NCBI GenBank assembly: GCA_900471515.1
Contig: UCFC01000048.1
Location: 61,688-125,687, forward strand
Length of the DNA: 64,000 bases
From: Hyphomicrobiales bacterium
GTDB lineage: Bacteria; Pseudomonadota; Alphaproteobacteria; Rhizobiales; Rhizobiaceae
Direction: 5' to 3'
Shown here one piece after another: positions 16,431 through 25,313 of this stretch (position 1 is its first letter; each line of letters begins with the position of its first letter). The notes under the pieces were generated by a model. It saw nothing but the letters and a program-made list of their open reading frames with translations, did not search any database and had not been told where the DNA came from. The position numbers and the translations under genes are program-made.

Positions 16431-17504
16431 TCAGCGGCGGGGCTCGATCGTCACCTCGCCGAACATGACGCCGCGCGTCAGCGGCTTGGCGAGGAAATCG
16501 TGCGGGAAGCCGAGGACGATGGCGCTCGCTTCGGCAAGGCGGGCGCGATGTTCATCGGACAGCACGGTTTCGAGCGCGCCGAGATTGTCTTCGAGCTGGG
16601 CCATTGTCTTGACGCCCATGATCGGCGACGTGACCGCCGGATTGGCCAGCGTCCAGGCTAGCGCCACCTGCGCCGGCGTCCGGCCGGTTTCGGCGGCGAC
16701 CTGCTTCACCACGTCGGCAATGGCGAGATTGTGCTCCGTGAGCGCGCCGTTGCCGGCGGCGACATTCTTGCGGGTGCCGACCGCACTTGCGGTGCCGGCG
16801 CCAATATCGAGATCGGCGCGGCTGTATTTGCCGGTCAGGACGCCCATGCCGAGCGGCGACCAGGGGATGACGCCGAGGCCGAGTTCCTGCGCCATCGGGA
16901 TCAGGTCGCGCTCCACCGTGCGCTCGATCAGGCTGTATTCGATCTGCAGCGCCACGAGCGGCGCCCAGCCGCGCAGGTCGGCAAGCGTCTGCATGCGCGA
17001 AACCTGCCAGGCGGGCGTATCGGAAATGCCGGCATAGACGATCTTGCCGGCACGGACGAGATCGTCCAGCCCGCGCATGACCTCCTCGGCCGAGGTCGTG
17101 AAGTCCCAGGCGTGCAGGTAGAAGAGGTCGATGTAATCCGTGTTCAGCCGCTTCAAGCTGTCTTCCACCGAGCGGACCATGCTGCGGCGGTGGTTGCCGC
17201 CGGAATTCGGATCCTTCGGGCGTGAGGTGATCGTGTATTTGGTGGCGATGACGAGCTCGTCGCGGCGGCCTTCGGCAAAGCGGCCGACGAGGGTTTCGGA
17301 CGTGCCGCCCGTATATTGGTTGGCGGTATCGATGAAATTGCCGCCGCGATCGACATAGGCGTCGAACATGCGGCGCGATTCCTGTTCGTCCGCACCCCAG
17401 CCCCAGTCGGTGCCGAAGGTCATGGCGCCAAGCGAAAGCGGCGAGACGCGCAGGCCGGAACGGCCGAGCAGGCGGTAGCGGTCAAGGGACAATGTGGCGC
17501 TCAT
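16431..17504 (-). CDS. Aldo/keto reductase
   Basis: A 357-aa NADPH-dependent reductase of the AKR superfamily (Tas/YghZ-like). The catalytic tetrad can be read as D (FIDTANQY), Y in the same motif, K (VIATKYT) and H (FYLHAWD). The C-terminal VTSPIMGVKTMAQLEDNLGAL cofactor segment is present. GAGGAGA precedes the ATG. It is divergent from a LysR gene 96 bp away, a common layout in which the LysR protein controls the reductase. Confidence 0.92.
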   Translation of the reverse strand: MSATLSLDRYRLLGRSGLRVSPLSLGAMTFGTDWGWGADEQESRRMFDAYVDRGGNFIDTANQYTGGTSETLVGRFAEGRRDELVIATKYTITSRPKDPNSGGNHRRSMVRSVEDSLKRLNTDYIDLFYLHAWDFTTSAEEVMRGLDDLVRAGKIVYAGISDTPAWQVSRMQTLADLRGWAPLVALQIEYSLIERTVERDLIPMAQELGLGVIPWSPLGMGVLTGKYSRADLDIGAGTASAVGTRKNVAAGNGALTEHNLAIADVVKQVAAETGRTPAQVALAWTLANPAVTSPIMGVKTMAQLEDNLGALETVLSDEHRARLAEASAIVLGFPHDFLAKPLTRGVMFGEVTIEPRR

Positions 17505-17600
17505 GGGAAATCTCCTCTTGTTGCAGAGGGAAGATGCGCCTTGCCGATACTGACAACAATGCTACATTATCGATATGGCTTCTTTAGAAAAGAGAGCATA

Positions 17601-18503
17601 ATGCGCGGCAGCGACTATGCGGAACTGAAGGCTTTCGCGGCGGTTGCCGAACAGGGCAATTTTGCCCGCGCGGCCGCGCGGCTCGGCATGTCGCCTTCGG
17701 CGCTCAGCCAGACGATCCGCACGCTCGAGGAGCGGATGGGCATCCGGCTGCTCAACCGCACGACGCGCAGCGTCGCACCCAGCGAGGCGGGCCGGCGGCT
17801 GCTGGCGCGGCTCCTGCCGGCGCTGGCCGATCTGGACCAGGCGGTGGCCGACGTTGCGGCGCTGCGCGACAGGCCGGCCGGGCTGCTGCGCATCAACGCG
17901 CCGCGCGTGGCGATCGTCCACAGGCTTGCGCCGCTGGTCGCGCCCTTTCACGCGGCCTATCCCGACATCGCCCTCGACATTATCGTAGACGACAAGCTCT
18001 CCGATATCGTGGCCGAACGTTTCGATGCCGGCATCCGGCTGGGCGAGATGGTGGAGAAGGACATGGTGAGCGTGAAACTCGGCGACGAGATGCGGCTCGT
18101 CGTCGTCGCCTCGCCGGACTATGTCGCGCGCTACGGCATGCCGGAAACGCCGCGGGAGCTGCGCGACCATGCCTGCGTCGCCTCCCGCTGGCCGACAGAC
18201 GGCAGCCTCTACCACTGGGAATTCGAACGCGGCGAGGAGAAGCTGGAAGTGGCGGTCTCGGGGCCGCTCAGCACCACCGACAACGACCTGATGCTGCGCG
18301 CCGTGCTCGACGGCGTCGGCATCGGCTATCTCTTCGAAGAGCATGTGGCGGACCATCTCGCCGCCGGCCGGCTGGTGAGGATGCTCGACGACTGGACGCC
18401 GCCCTTCCCCGGCTTCCACCTCTATTATCCAAGCCGGCGCCAGATGCCGCCGCCGCTGCGCGCCTTCGTGGATTTCATCGGGCGCCGGCGATCTCGCTCC
18501 TGA
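17601..18503 (+). CDS. LysR-family transcriptional regulator
   Basis: A 300-aa LTTR. The N-terminal winged helix is clear (LKAFAAVAEQGNFARAAARL then LSQTIRTLEERMGIRLLNRT), and the C-terminal substrate-binding domain is complete (RLGEMVEKDMV... to the HLYYPSRRQMPPPLRAFVDF end). The HLYYPSRRQ-type ending is typical of the YafC/DmlR-like group. It is divergent from the aldo/keto reductase and likely controls it. Its 3' end overlaps the end of a truncated LysR frame on the other strand by 29 bp. Confidence 0.93.
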   Translation: MRGSDYAELKAFAAVAEQGNFARAAARLGMSPSALSQTIRTLEERMGIRLLNRTTRSVAPSEAGRRLLARLLPALADLDQAVADVAALRDRPAGLLRINAPRVAIVHRLAPLVAPFHAAYPDIALDIIVDDKLSDIVAERFDAGIRLGEMVEKDMVSVKLGDEMRLVVVASPDYVARYGMPETPRELRDHACVASRWPTDGSLYHWEFERGEEKLEVAVSGPLSTTDNDLMLRAVLDGVGIGYLFEEHVADHLAAGRLVRMLDDWTPPFPGFHLYYPSRRQMPPPLRAFVDFIGRRRSRS

Positions 18504-18735
18504 GCTTCTGATAGTCCGACAGGATCTGCCGGCCCCATTCGAGCGCCTTTTCGCCATCGGGCGTCAGCCCGAGGTAACGCCGGCCGCGAAGGATGAGCGT
18601 GGTGTTGAGGTCTTCCTCCAGCCGGCGGATCGCCGCCGAAAGGGTCGGCTGGGCGACGTTGCAGGCTTCGGCCGCGCGGGCGAAGTGCTTTTCTTCCGCA
18701 AGGGTGACGAAGAAGGAAAGGTGTCTGATCTGCAT
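18475..18735 (-). pseudogene. Truncated LysR: DNA-binding domain only
   Basis: An 86-aa frame that begins as a normal LysR protein (MQIRHLSFFVTLAEEKHF, then QPTLSAAIRRLEEDLNTTL, residues 28-46) but stops just after the linker helix, with no effector-binding domain. The remaining two-thirds of a usual LTTR (about 200 aa) is missing, and the frame runs into the 3' end of the neighbouring intact lysR. It is either a remnant from a deletion or a minimal HTH protein. An 18-bp palindrome lies 24 bp upstream of its start, so its promoter region seems intact. Confidence 0.6.
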
Positions 18736-18758
18736 GGCTGGGGCATCCTCTTTATCGT

Positions 18759-18776
18759 TATATTTCTAGAAATATA
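18759..18776. promoter_or_regulatory. Perfect 18-bp palindrome between truncated lysR and marR
   Basis: TATATTTCTAGAAATATA is perfectly self-complementary and sits between the divergent truncated lysR and marR genes. The size and position suit an operator, either of the LysR fragment or of the MarR protein. Confidence 0.5.
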
Positions 18777-18823
18777 TCGACTGTGAATTCAAGCTTTTCG
18801 TTCCGCGCCGCCGAGAAATATAG

Positions 18824-18861
18824 TTGACTAGGAAACAATACCAATGTAGTTTCCTAGTCAA
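18824..18861. promoter_or_regulatory. Inverted-repeat operator in the marR promoter
   Basis: Perfect 13-bp arms (TTGACTAGGAAAC / GTTTCCTAGTCAA) separated by 12 bp, ending 16 bp before the marR ATG. The left arm begins with a -35-like TTGACT, so binding would block RNA polymerase. This is the expected arrangement for MarR autoregulation. Confidence 0.7.
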
Positions 18862-18877
18862 CAAAATGGAGCCCGTC

Positions 18878-19336
18878 ATGACGCATCCGCCCGTCCCGGC
18901 GCTGACCACGCATCTCGGCTACTGGCTGCGGATGGTTTCGAACCAGGTGTCGCTGGCATTCGCAAAAAGGCTGGAGGCGAAGGACGTGACCGTCGCCGAA
19001 TGGGTCGTCATGCGCGAACTCTACGATGTCGAAACGCTCGCCCCGAGCCGGCTTGCCGACCGACTGGGCATGACGCGCGGCGCCATCAGCAAGCTTGCCG
19101 AACGGCTGATCGCCAAGGCGCTCATCGCGCGCGACGCAAGCCCCGCCGACGGGCGGGCGCAGACGCTGCGGCTGACCGGCGAAGGCCGGCTGCTGGTGCC
19201 AGAACTGGCAGCCCTCGCCGATGCCAACGATGCCGCTTATTTCGGCCACCTGACGCCTGCGGAAAGAAAGGCGATGGAAGACATGCTGAAGGCTGTCGCC
19301 AAGCGGCAGGACATACGCACGATACCGGTCGAATAG
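18878..19336 (+). CDS. MarR-family transcriptional regulator
   Basis: A 152-aa winged-helix regulator of the MarR family. The HTH and wing are readable as LAPSRLADRLGMTRGAISKL (residues 55-74) and RDASPADGRAQTLRLTGEGR. The ATG at 18878 is chosen for the GGAG 6 nt upstream; an ATG at 18866 is the alternative. It lies 16 bp behind a 38-bp inverted repeat likely to be its operator, and 41 bp ahead of a DUF1398 gene that is probably co-transcribed. Confidence 0.9.
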   Translation: MTHPPVPALTTHLGYWLRMVSNQVSLAFAKRLEAKDVTVAEWVVMRELYDVETLAPSRLADRLGMTRGAISKLAERLIAKALIARDASPADGRAQTLRLTGEGRLLVPELAALADANDAAYFGHLTPAERKAMEDMLKAVAKRQDIRTIPVE

Positions 19337-19377
19337 GCGGTCCACACCCGACTTAAAAACCGAAAGGGAGAGCGCCG

Positions 19378-19782
19378 ATGAACGCGCAGCAGAGAGCTAT
19401 TGCCGAAGATTGCACCAGGGCGTCCGAAGAGGACCGCATGAGCTTTCCGCAGATATTGGGCCTCCTTTCGGAGGCCGGCATCGAAAGCTATTTCGCCGAC
19501 CTCAGACGAGGGGTGAAGGTCTATTACCTGCCTGCGGGTGAAACGCTTGAGATCGCCACCGGCGCGGCAAGGCCGCCGGTTGCCGAAACCTTCGATGCCG
19601 CCGCGGTCGGCGCGGCCGTGCAATGGGCGCAGGCAGCCGCGGCCGACTATAGCTACAAGGGTTTCTGCGGGAGGGTCATGGCCGCCGGCTGCATGGGTTA
19701 TCTCGTCTCCCTGCCCGGCCGGCGCGCGGTTTATTTCGGCCGTACCGGGCAGACGCATGTGGAGCATTTCCCGGACCGGTAG
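19378..19782 (+). CDS. DUF1398 family protein (YbcV-like)
   Basis: A 134-aa protein of the DUF1398 family. Recognised by MSFPQILGLLSEAGIESYFADL (residues 20-41), the KVYYLPAGE segment, and the conserved C-terminal YKGFCGRVMAAGCMGYLV ... GRRAVYFGRTGQTHVEHFP. No enzymatic role is established for the family. A GAAAGGGAGAG site precedes the ATG. The position behind marR suggests it is the regulated target. Confidence 0.85.
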   Translation: MNAQQRAIAEDCTRASEEDRMSFPQILGLLSEAGIESYFADLRRGVKVYYLPAGETLEIATGAARPPVAETFDAAAVGAAVQWAQAAAADYSYKGFCGRVMAAGCMGYLVSLPGRRAVYFGRTGQTHVEHFPDR

Positions 19783-19862
19783 CCCGTCCGCCCGCTCTGG
19801 AACCGGTGGCAACCCTTGCGCGTTGATTGGCGAAGCAATGGGGCTTCGGGGACAAACCGCAC

Positions 19863-21029
19863 ATGAGCATCGCCAATGGCATCAGAAAACAGGCCGACAG
19901 GTTCCGTCTCGACGAACGCCCCATGAGTTCATGGGCACGCACCTTTCAGGCGGCGGCGGAGGAGCTTCCGCCGGCTCCCGTGCGCCGCGTCGAGAAGGAC
20001 GGGCTGGATATCACCATGGCCTGGGCGATCATCGGCATCTTCGGCATTCTCGGCCTTGCCGCCGTCTACCTGATGTCGCTGATCCTGATCCCGATCACGC
20101 TTGCCGTGGTCGTCGGCATGATCCTCGGCATGGCGGCAGAGAAGCTTTCAAAGATGGGCGTGCCGCGGCTTGCCAATGCGGCGCTGCTGTCCACCAGCGT
20201 CGCCTTCATCATCTTCATGCTCATCAATTCGCTCGCCGGCCCGCTGACGATGCTGGCCAACGAGGCGCCCGGCTTCATCGACCGCACGACGCAGCGCCTC
20301 ATGCCTTATCTGGAACGGATCGAATGGCTGCACATCACGCCCGCGACCTTCCAGAGCGGCCCGATGTCGATCGACTCGCTGCTCGAAAATACCGGCAACG
20401 TGCTGCATGTGGTGACGACGAACCTGACGCCGGCGCTGGTTCAGGGGCTGATCTTCTTTGCCGCGCTGCTGCTGTTTCTGGCAAGCCGGGTCAGCCTGCG
20501 CAAGACGATCATCATGACCTTCCGCGAACGCTCGCAGCGGCTGGCGGCGATCCGCGTCATCAATGCCGTGGAACAGGCGCTCGGCTTCTATTTCGCCACG
20601 GCCTCGCTGATCTACATGGCGCTCGGCGTGGTGATGACCGTCATCGCCTATGTCGGCGGGCTGCCGACGCCGGTGCTCTGGGGCTTTTTCGCCTTCCTTT
20701 CGAGCTTCGTTCCCTATCTCGGCATTACGCTGATGACCCTTGCCGTGGCCGTGGCCGGCATCATGGCGCATGACGGCATCATCATCGGCCTCATCCCGGC
20801 CGCGGCCTTCTTCACCGTGCATCTGGTGATGGAAAACCTGATCTTCCCCGCGGTGATGGGCCGGCGGCTGGAGATCAACCCCTTCGTCGTCTTCCTGGCG
20901 ATCATCTTCTGGACATGGATGTGGGGGGCGGTCGGGGCCATGCTGGCGCTGCCGCTCTCGCTGATGGTCATGACGATCATCGACGAACTGCTGATCGAGG
21001 AAAGACCGCAGCCGCAGCTGCCGAAGTGA
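19863..21029 (+). CDS. AI-2E family transporter (PerM/TqsA-like permease)
   Basis: A 388-aa membrane protein of the AI-2E transporter superfamily. It has two N-terminal helices, a variable soluble segment (about residues 120-185), then the family core: FATASLIYMALGVVMTVIAY, GLPTPVLWGFFAFLSSFVPYLG and the C-terminal LEINPFVVFLAIIFWTWMWG. Members export small molecules or act as Na+/H+ antiporters; the substrate cannot be told. ATG at 19863 is chosen over a TTG at 19827. Confidence 0.9.
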   Translation: MSIANGIRKQADRFRLDERPMSSWARTFQAAAEELPPAPVRRVEKDGLDITMAWAIIGIFGILGLAAVYLMSLILIPITLAVVVGMILGMAAEKLSKMGVPRLANAALLSTSVAFIIFMLINSLAGPLTMLANEAPGFIDRTTQRLMPYLERIEWLHITPATFQSGPMSIDSLLENTGNVLHVVTTNLTPALVQGLIFFAALLLFLASRVSLRKTIIMTFRERSQRLAAIRVINAVEQALGFYFATASLIYMALGVVMTVIAYVGGLPTPVLWGFFAFLSSFVPYLGITLMTLAVAVAGIMAHDGIIIGLIPAAAFFTVHLVMENLIFPAVMGRRLEINPFVVFLAIIFWTWMWGAVGAMLALPLSLMVMTIIDELLIEERPQPQLPK

Positions 21030-21066
21030 GGATAGCGGGCGGCAACGAGCCGGGAGAAGCCCGGCC

Positions 21067-21852
21067 CTATTCCGTCGTCCTGTCGTCGCCGGTATCGGCG
21101 ACATCCTGCAGGCGCACGAATTCGGTGCCCTTGGCCTTGAGATCGACGAGCGCCCTTGCCACACCCTCGCCCGCCGCATGGGTCGGCTGGTTGATGTGGG
21201 AGATGACCACGTCGCCATCCCTGGCGGCGGCAATGCGCTTTTCGGTGACTGCGGCGCCGAGCAGCGAGCCGCCGTCGCCGTTTACGGAATAGCCGGCGAT
21301 GCGATAGCCCATGGCGCGGATCTGGCCGATGGCGGAAAGGTCGTATTTGGCGGTCGAGCCGCGGAACCAGCGGGGCGCGGGAATGCCCGAAGCGACCATG
21401 GCGGCCGCCCCGCCTTCCACTTCCTGCCTGACGGCATCGGGCGAACCGGCCGAGGGGATGCCATAGACGAGCACCGGCTTGTCGATTGCCGGAATGTGCT
21501 TCTCGCCGTGATTTTCCAGTTCGAAGAGATCGGGATTCTGCAGGAAGACGGCAAGCGCTTTCGGATTGCGCTTCAGCCAGCGGGCGGTGACGAAGACGGT
21601 GGCGGGAATGCGCTCGTTGACCAGCGTCGAGAGAATGCGCTCGTCGGCCTCGCCCATGCAGGCATCGAAAGTCAGCGCGATGCGGGCATGACCCGCGATA
21701 TTGGAGCGGGCGATGTGCAGATGCGGCTCGACGAGCTTCGGTCCGGCGGCGGCCGGCGCACGGGCGGCAGGTGACGCAGGCGGGATTTCCGCGGCGAATG
21801 CCGACGAGGCGGCGGCCAGCAGCAGTGCAGAGCCAAGAAGAAAGCGCTTCAT
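21067..21852 (-). CDS. Exported polysaccharide deacetylase family protein
   Basis: A 261-aa secreted protein with a signal peptide ending AFA (residue 21). The NodB-homology fold is indicated by RIALTFDACMGEADERIL (metal-binding Asp) and FELENHGEKHI (metal-binding His pair), followed by RWFRGSTAKYD and a late DGDVVISHINQP. These are motifs of a metal-dependent de-N-acetylase acting on polysaccharide outside the cytoplasm. The substrate (peptidoglycan, chitin or exopolysaccharide) is not visible. Confidence 0.85.
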   Translation of the reverse strand: MKRFLLGSALLLAAASSAFAAEIPPASPAARAPAAAGPKLVEPHLHIARSNIAGHARIALTFDACMGEADERILSTLVNERIPATVFVTARWLKRNPKALAVFLQNPDLFELENHGEKHIPAIDKPVLVYGIPSAGSPDAVRQEVEGGAAAMVASGIPAPRWFRGSTAKYDLSAIGQIRAMGYRIAGYSVNGDGGSLLGAAVTEKRIAAARDGDVVISHINQPTHAAGEGVARALVDLKAKGTEFVRLQDVADTGDDRTTE

Positions 21853-22003
21853 GAAGAATCAGATTCGGTTGCTGTTTTGCCGCTTCTTAAAGCAAAGCAT
21901 GAAGGCGGGCCATGTGGCCTGATGCCGCCCGCAAAGAGGCGGGCGCGGCCTCAATCCGCCCGCATTCCCGTGCCAGTCACGGAGGACGGCAGGTGCTGGA
22001 GGC

Positions 22004-22396
22004 TCAGTCGTAGAGATAATATTTGGTCCACTTGTCCTTCGGAACCTTCTCGCCGATCTTGTATTTCAGGTCGCGCACGTTGATGTGCTGCGGGCCGGTG
22101 ATGCAGGTATAGGACAGGTGGTACCAGTCGCCCTTGCTGCGGAAAACGGCGCCGGGGGCTTCCAGGCGGTCGTCGCTCGGGATCGGGTCCTTGAACGTGT
22201 AGGCGATGACCTTGTCCGGCCGGAAGCCGGTGCCGTCCTTGTTGATCCGGCTCATGGCTTCGGTATCGCAGCTCTGTTCGAGGCGGGTGGCGGGGTCCAG
22301 CTTTTCGAGCTGCTTCTTGATGGCGGGATCCACGGCATAGGAGGAAGTGGCGGCAAGGCCGATGAGCGACATAAACAGGACCAGACGTTTCGGCAT
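22004..22396 (-). CDS. DUF930 family exported protein
   Basis: A 130-aa protein with a cleavable signal peptide (MPKRLVLFMSLIGLAATSSYA). The rest is a typical DUF930 domain, common in Rhizobiales: LEKLDPATRLEQSCDTEAM, FRPDKVIAYTF, and FRSKGDWYHLSYTC with two cysteines that may pair. Function is unknown. A start nine codons earlier (22423) is possible, but the chosen ATG gives a clean signal peptide. Confidence 0.85.
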   Translation of the reverse strand: MPKRLVLFMSLIGLAATSSYAVDPAIKKQLEKLDPATRLEQSCDTEAMSRINKDGTGFRPDKVIAYTFKDPIPSDDRLEAPGAVFRSKGDWYHLSYTCITGPQHINVRDLKYKIGEKVPKDKWTKYYLYD

Positions 22397-22628
22397 GACG
22401 GAGAAACCTTTACTGCTATGCATTCTTCATACTGCCGCCGGCAGCCTGCCGGGGCCTGGCGCGGGTGTAATTTTCGCGCGACGCTAGCGGACATTCTTAA
22501 ACAATGTGGTGACATCAAGGCAACGCGGCGGCCATTTTGTCTCAAGACGGTTCACCGCCCGACGCTTGATCCGGACCGGCCGCACCTCTATCTCTTGCCC
22601 AGCGATACCGCCATATACGGAGCCTTCC

Positions 22629-24737
22629 TTGACCGCTTTCAAGAACCTGCCTGCCCCGCCCGCCGCTGAAAAAAGACCGGTTTCCGACACGCGCCACGGC
22701 ATTACGCGGACCGACGACTATGCCTGGCTGCGGGCCGACAACTGGCAGGCCATGTTCAAGGACCCCTCCATTCTCGACCCGGATATCCGCGCCCATCTGG
22801 AAGCCGAAAACGGCTACATGAACGCAGCGATGGAAGACACCAAGCCGCTGCAGAAGGTGCTGTTTGCCGAGATGCGCGGGCGCATCAAGGAAGACGACAG
22901 TTCCGTGCCGATGAAGGACGGCGCCTATGCCTACGGCACGTCCTTTGTCACCGGCGGCGAGCAGCCGCGCTATTTCCGCATCCCGCGCGAAGGCAACGTC
23001 AAGGACGAGGCGATCCGCACCGTCCTGCTCGACGGCGACAAGGAAGCGGCCGGCAAGGCCTATTTCCGCCTCGCCGGCCTCGACCATTCGAGCGACCACA
23101 GCCGCGGCATCTGGGGCTATGACGACAAGGGCTCGGAATTCTTCACGCTGAGGGTTCGCGATCTTGCAACCGGCGAGGATCTGTCCGACGTGATCGAGAA
23201 TACCGGCGGCGGCGGGGTCTGGGCGCCCGACGGCAAGAGCTTCTTCTATTCGGCGCTCGACGAGAACCACCGCCCGTCGAAGGTTTTCCACCATATTCTC
23301 GGCACGCCGCAGAGCCAGGACCGGCTGGTCTACGAGGAAGAGGATGCCGGCTTCTTCATGGGCGTCGGCGGCTCGCTGCTCGACGACTTCATCTATATCG
23401 ACATCCACGACCACGAGACCAGCGAATACCGGCTGCTTTCGACCAGGGACCTGACGGCGGAGCCGAAGCTGGTCGCCGCGCGCGAGGAAGGCATCGAATA
23501 TTCGCTGACGGAAGGCGGCGACGTCTTCTACATCCTTACCAACGACGGCGGCGCCAAGGATTTCAAGATCATGGAAGCGCCGGTTGACAGACCGGGCAAG
23601 GAAAACTGGCGCGAGGTCGTGCCCCACAAGCCGGGCACGCTCATCATCAGCCACATGGCCTATGCGCGCCACCTTCTGTGGCTGGAGCGCAAGGACGGGC
23701 TGCCGCAGATCATGATCCGCGACCGGCGCAGCGGCGAGGAACATGCGATCGCCTTCGACGAGGAAGCCTATTCGCTCGGCCTTTCGGGGGCGGCCGAATA
23801 CGACACCGACGTCATCCGCTTTTCCTATTCATCGATGACGACGCCCTTGCAGCTTTACGACTACAACATGGTCACGCGCGAGCGCACGCTGCTCAAGACG
23901 CAGGAAGTGCCGTCGGGCCACAATCCCGACGACTACGTCACCCGCCGCGTCTTCGCGCCCGCCTGGGACGGCGAGAAAGTGCCCGTCACCCTGCTCTATC
24001 GCAAGGATACGCCGCTCGACGGTTCGGCCCCCTGCCTGCTCTATGGCTACGGCGCCTACGGCATCACCATTCCGGCCGGCTTCAACACCAACTGCCTGTC
24101 GCTCGTCGATCGCGGTTTCGTCTATGCCATCGCCCATATCCGCGGCGGCAAGGACCGCGGCTTTGCCTGGTACGAAAACGGCAAGATGGACAAGAAGACC
24201 AATACGTTCAAGGACTTCATCGCCGCGGCTGACTATCTGAATCAGGAGAGGTTCACCTCTTACGCCGGCATCATCGCCGAGGGCGGATCGGCCGGCGGCA
24301 TGCTGATGGGCGCTGTCGCCAACATGGCGCCGGAGAAATTCGCCGGCCTGATTGCCGCCGTTCCCTTCGTCGACGTCCTGAACACCATGCTCGACGACAC
24401 GCTGCCGCTCACGCCGCCGGAATGGCCGGAATGGGGCAACCCGATCGAGAGCCGCGAGGAATACGAGCAGATCGCCGCCTATTCGCCCTATGACAATGTC
24501 GGCGCCAAGGCCTATCCGCCGATCCTGGCGCTCGGCGGCCTGACAGACCCGCGCGTCACCTATTGGGAGCCGGCCAAATGGGTCGCAAGGCTGCGCGAGA
24601 AGACGACGGGCACGGCGCCGATCCTGCTCAAGACCAACATGGATGCCGGCCACGGCGGCGCCTCCGGGCGCTTCCAGCGGCTGGAGGAAATCGCCTTCGA
24701 ATATGCCTTCGCGATCAAGGTGGCGGGCAAGATGTAA
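22629..24737 (+). CDS. ptrB: Oligopeptidase B
   Basis: A 702-aa S9A-family serine peptidase cleaving short peptides after Arg or Lys. The N-terminal half is the beta-propeller gate; the C-terminal alpha/beta hydrolase carries S554 (EGGSAGG), D640 (LGGLTDPRV) and H675 (DAGHGG). I choose a TTG start at 22629, giving LTAFKNLPAPPAAEKRP: GGAG is 6 nt upstream, and the protein then has the usual length. A longer frame to 22506 adds 41 residues without family character. It is cytoplasmic, with no signal peptide. Confidence 0.92.
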   Translation: MTAFKNLPAPPAAEKRPVSDTRHGITRTDDYAWLRADNWQAMFKDPSILDPDIRAHLEAENGYMNAAMEDTKPLQKVLFAEMRGRIKEDDSSVPMKDGAYAYGTSFVTGGEQPRYFRIPREGNVKDEAIRTVLLDGDKEAAGKAYFRLAGLDHSSDHSRGIWGYDDKGSEFFTLRVRDLATGEDLSDVIENTGGGGVWAPDGKSFFYSALDENHRPSKVFHHILGTPQSQDRLVYEEEDAGFFMGVGGSLLDDFIYIDIHDHETSEYRLLSTRDLTAEPKLVAAREEGIEYSLTEGGDVFYILTNDGGAKDFKIMEAPVDRPGKENWREVVPHKPGTLIISHMAYARHLLWLERKDGLPQIMIRDRRSGEEHAIAFDEEAYSLGLSGAAEYDTDVIRFSYSSMTTPLQLYDYNMVTRERTLLKTQEVPSGHNPDDYVTRRVFAPAWDGEKVPVTLLYRKDTPLDGSAPCLLYGYGAYGITIPAGFNTNCLSLVDRGFVYAIAHIRGGKDRGFAWYENGKMDKKTNTFKDFIAAADYLNQERFTSYAGIIAEGGSAGGMLMGAVANMAPEKFAGLIAAVPFVDVLNTMLDDTLPLTPPEWPEWGNPIESREEYEQIAAYSPYDNVGAKAYPPILALGGLTDPRVTYWEPAKWVARLREKTTGTAPILLKTNMDAGHGGASGRFQRLEEIAFEYAFAIKVAGKM

Positions 24738-24788
24738 GGTCCGGATGCGGCCTGCCCCGCGCGGGCCGCCTGCTCAAGGGAGGGGGAA

Positions 24789-25313
24789 ATGGCCGTCTAT
24801 GTCGCCCTGCTGCGCGCCGTCAATGTCGGCGGCACAGGCTCCCTGCCGATGAGCGAACTGAAAGCGCTCTGCGAAGAACTCGGCTTTGCCGATGTGAAGA
24901 CCTACATCCAGAGCGGCAACGTGCTGTTCCGCTCGGATGAAGCCGAAAAGGCGGTCGAAGAAAAGCTCGACGCGGCCCTCGGCAAAAAGATGGGCAAACG
25001 GCCGGGCGTGATGGTGCGCGGCCGAAGCGAGCTTGACGGCATCGTCGCCGGAGCGCCCTTCCCGGACGCGAAGCCGAATTTCCTGCTCGTCTACTTCCTG
25101 CCCGAGGCCGCGCCTTCCGATGCGCTGGAGGGGATGGTGGCGCCCGACGGCGAAGAGGCGAAGCTCGCCGGCCGCGAAATCTACGTGCACTATCCCAACG
25201 GCTCCGGCCGCTCGAAGCTCAAGCTTCCGGCGCTGAAACCGGGGACCTCGCGCAACCTCAACACCGTGCGCAAGCTTGCCGAGATGGCGGCGGAGATGGA
25301 AGCCGGCAACTAA
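24789..25313 (+). CDS. DUF1697 family protein
   Basis: A 174-aa protein with the full DUF1697 signature: YVALLRAVNVGGTGSLPMSE at the start, CEELGFADVKTYIQSGNVLF (residues 29-48), and the C-terminal SRNLNTVRKLAEMA. No biochemical role is established. It follows ptrB by 51 bp, and may be co-transcribed with it. GGAGGGGGAA precedes the ATG. Its end overlaps the end of the convergent tetR by 4 bp. Confidence 0.9.
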   Translation: MAVYVALLRAVNVGGTGSLPMSELKALCEELGFADVKTYIQSGNVLFRSDEAEKAVEEKLDAALGKKMGKRPGVMVRGRSELDGIVAGAPFPDAKPNFLLVYFLPEAAPSDALEGMVAPDGEEAKLAGREIYVHYPNGSGRSKLKLPALKPGTSRNLNTVRKLAEMAAEMEAGN

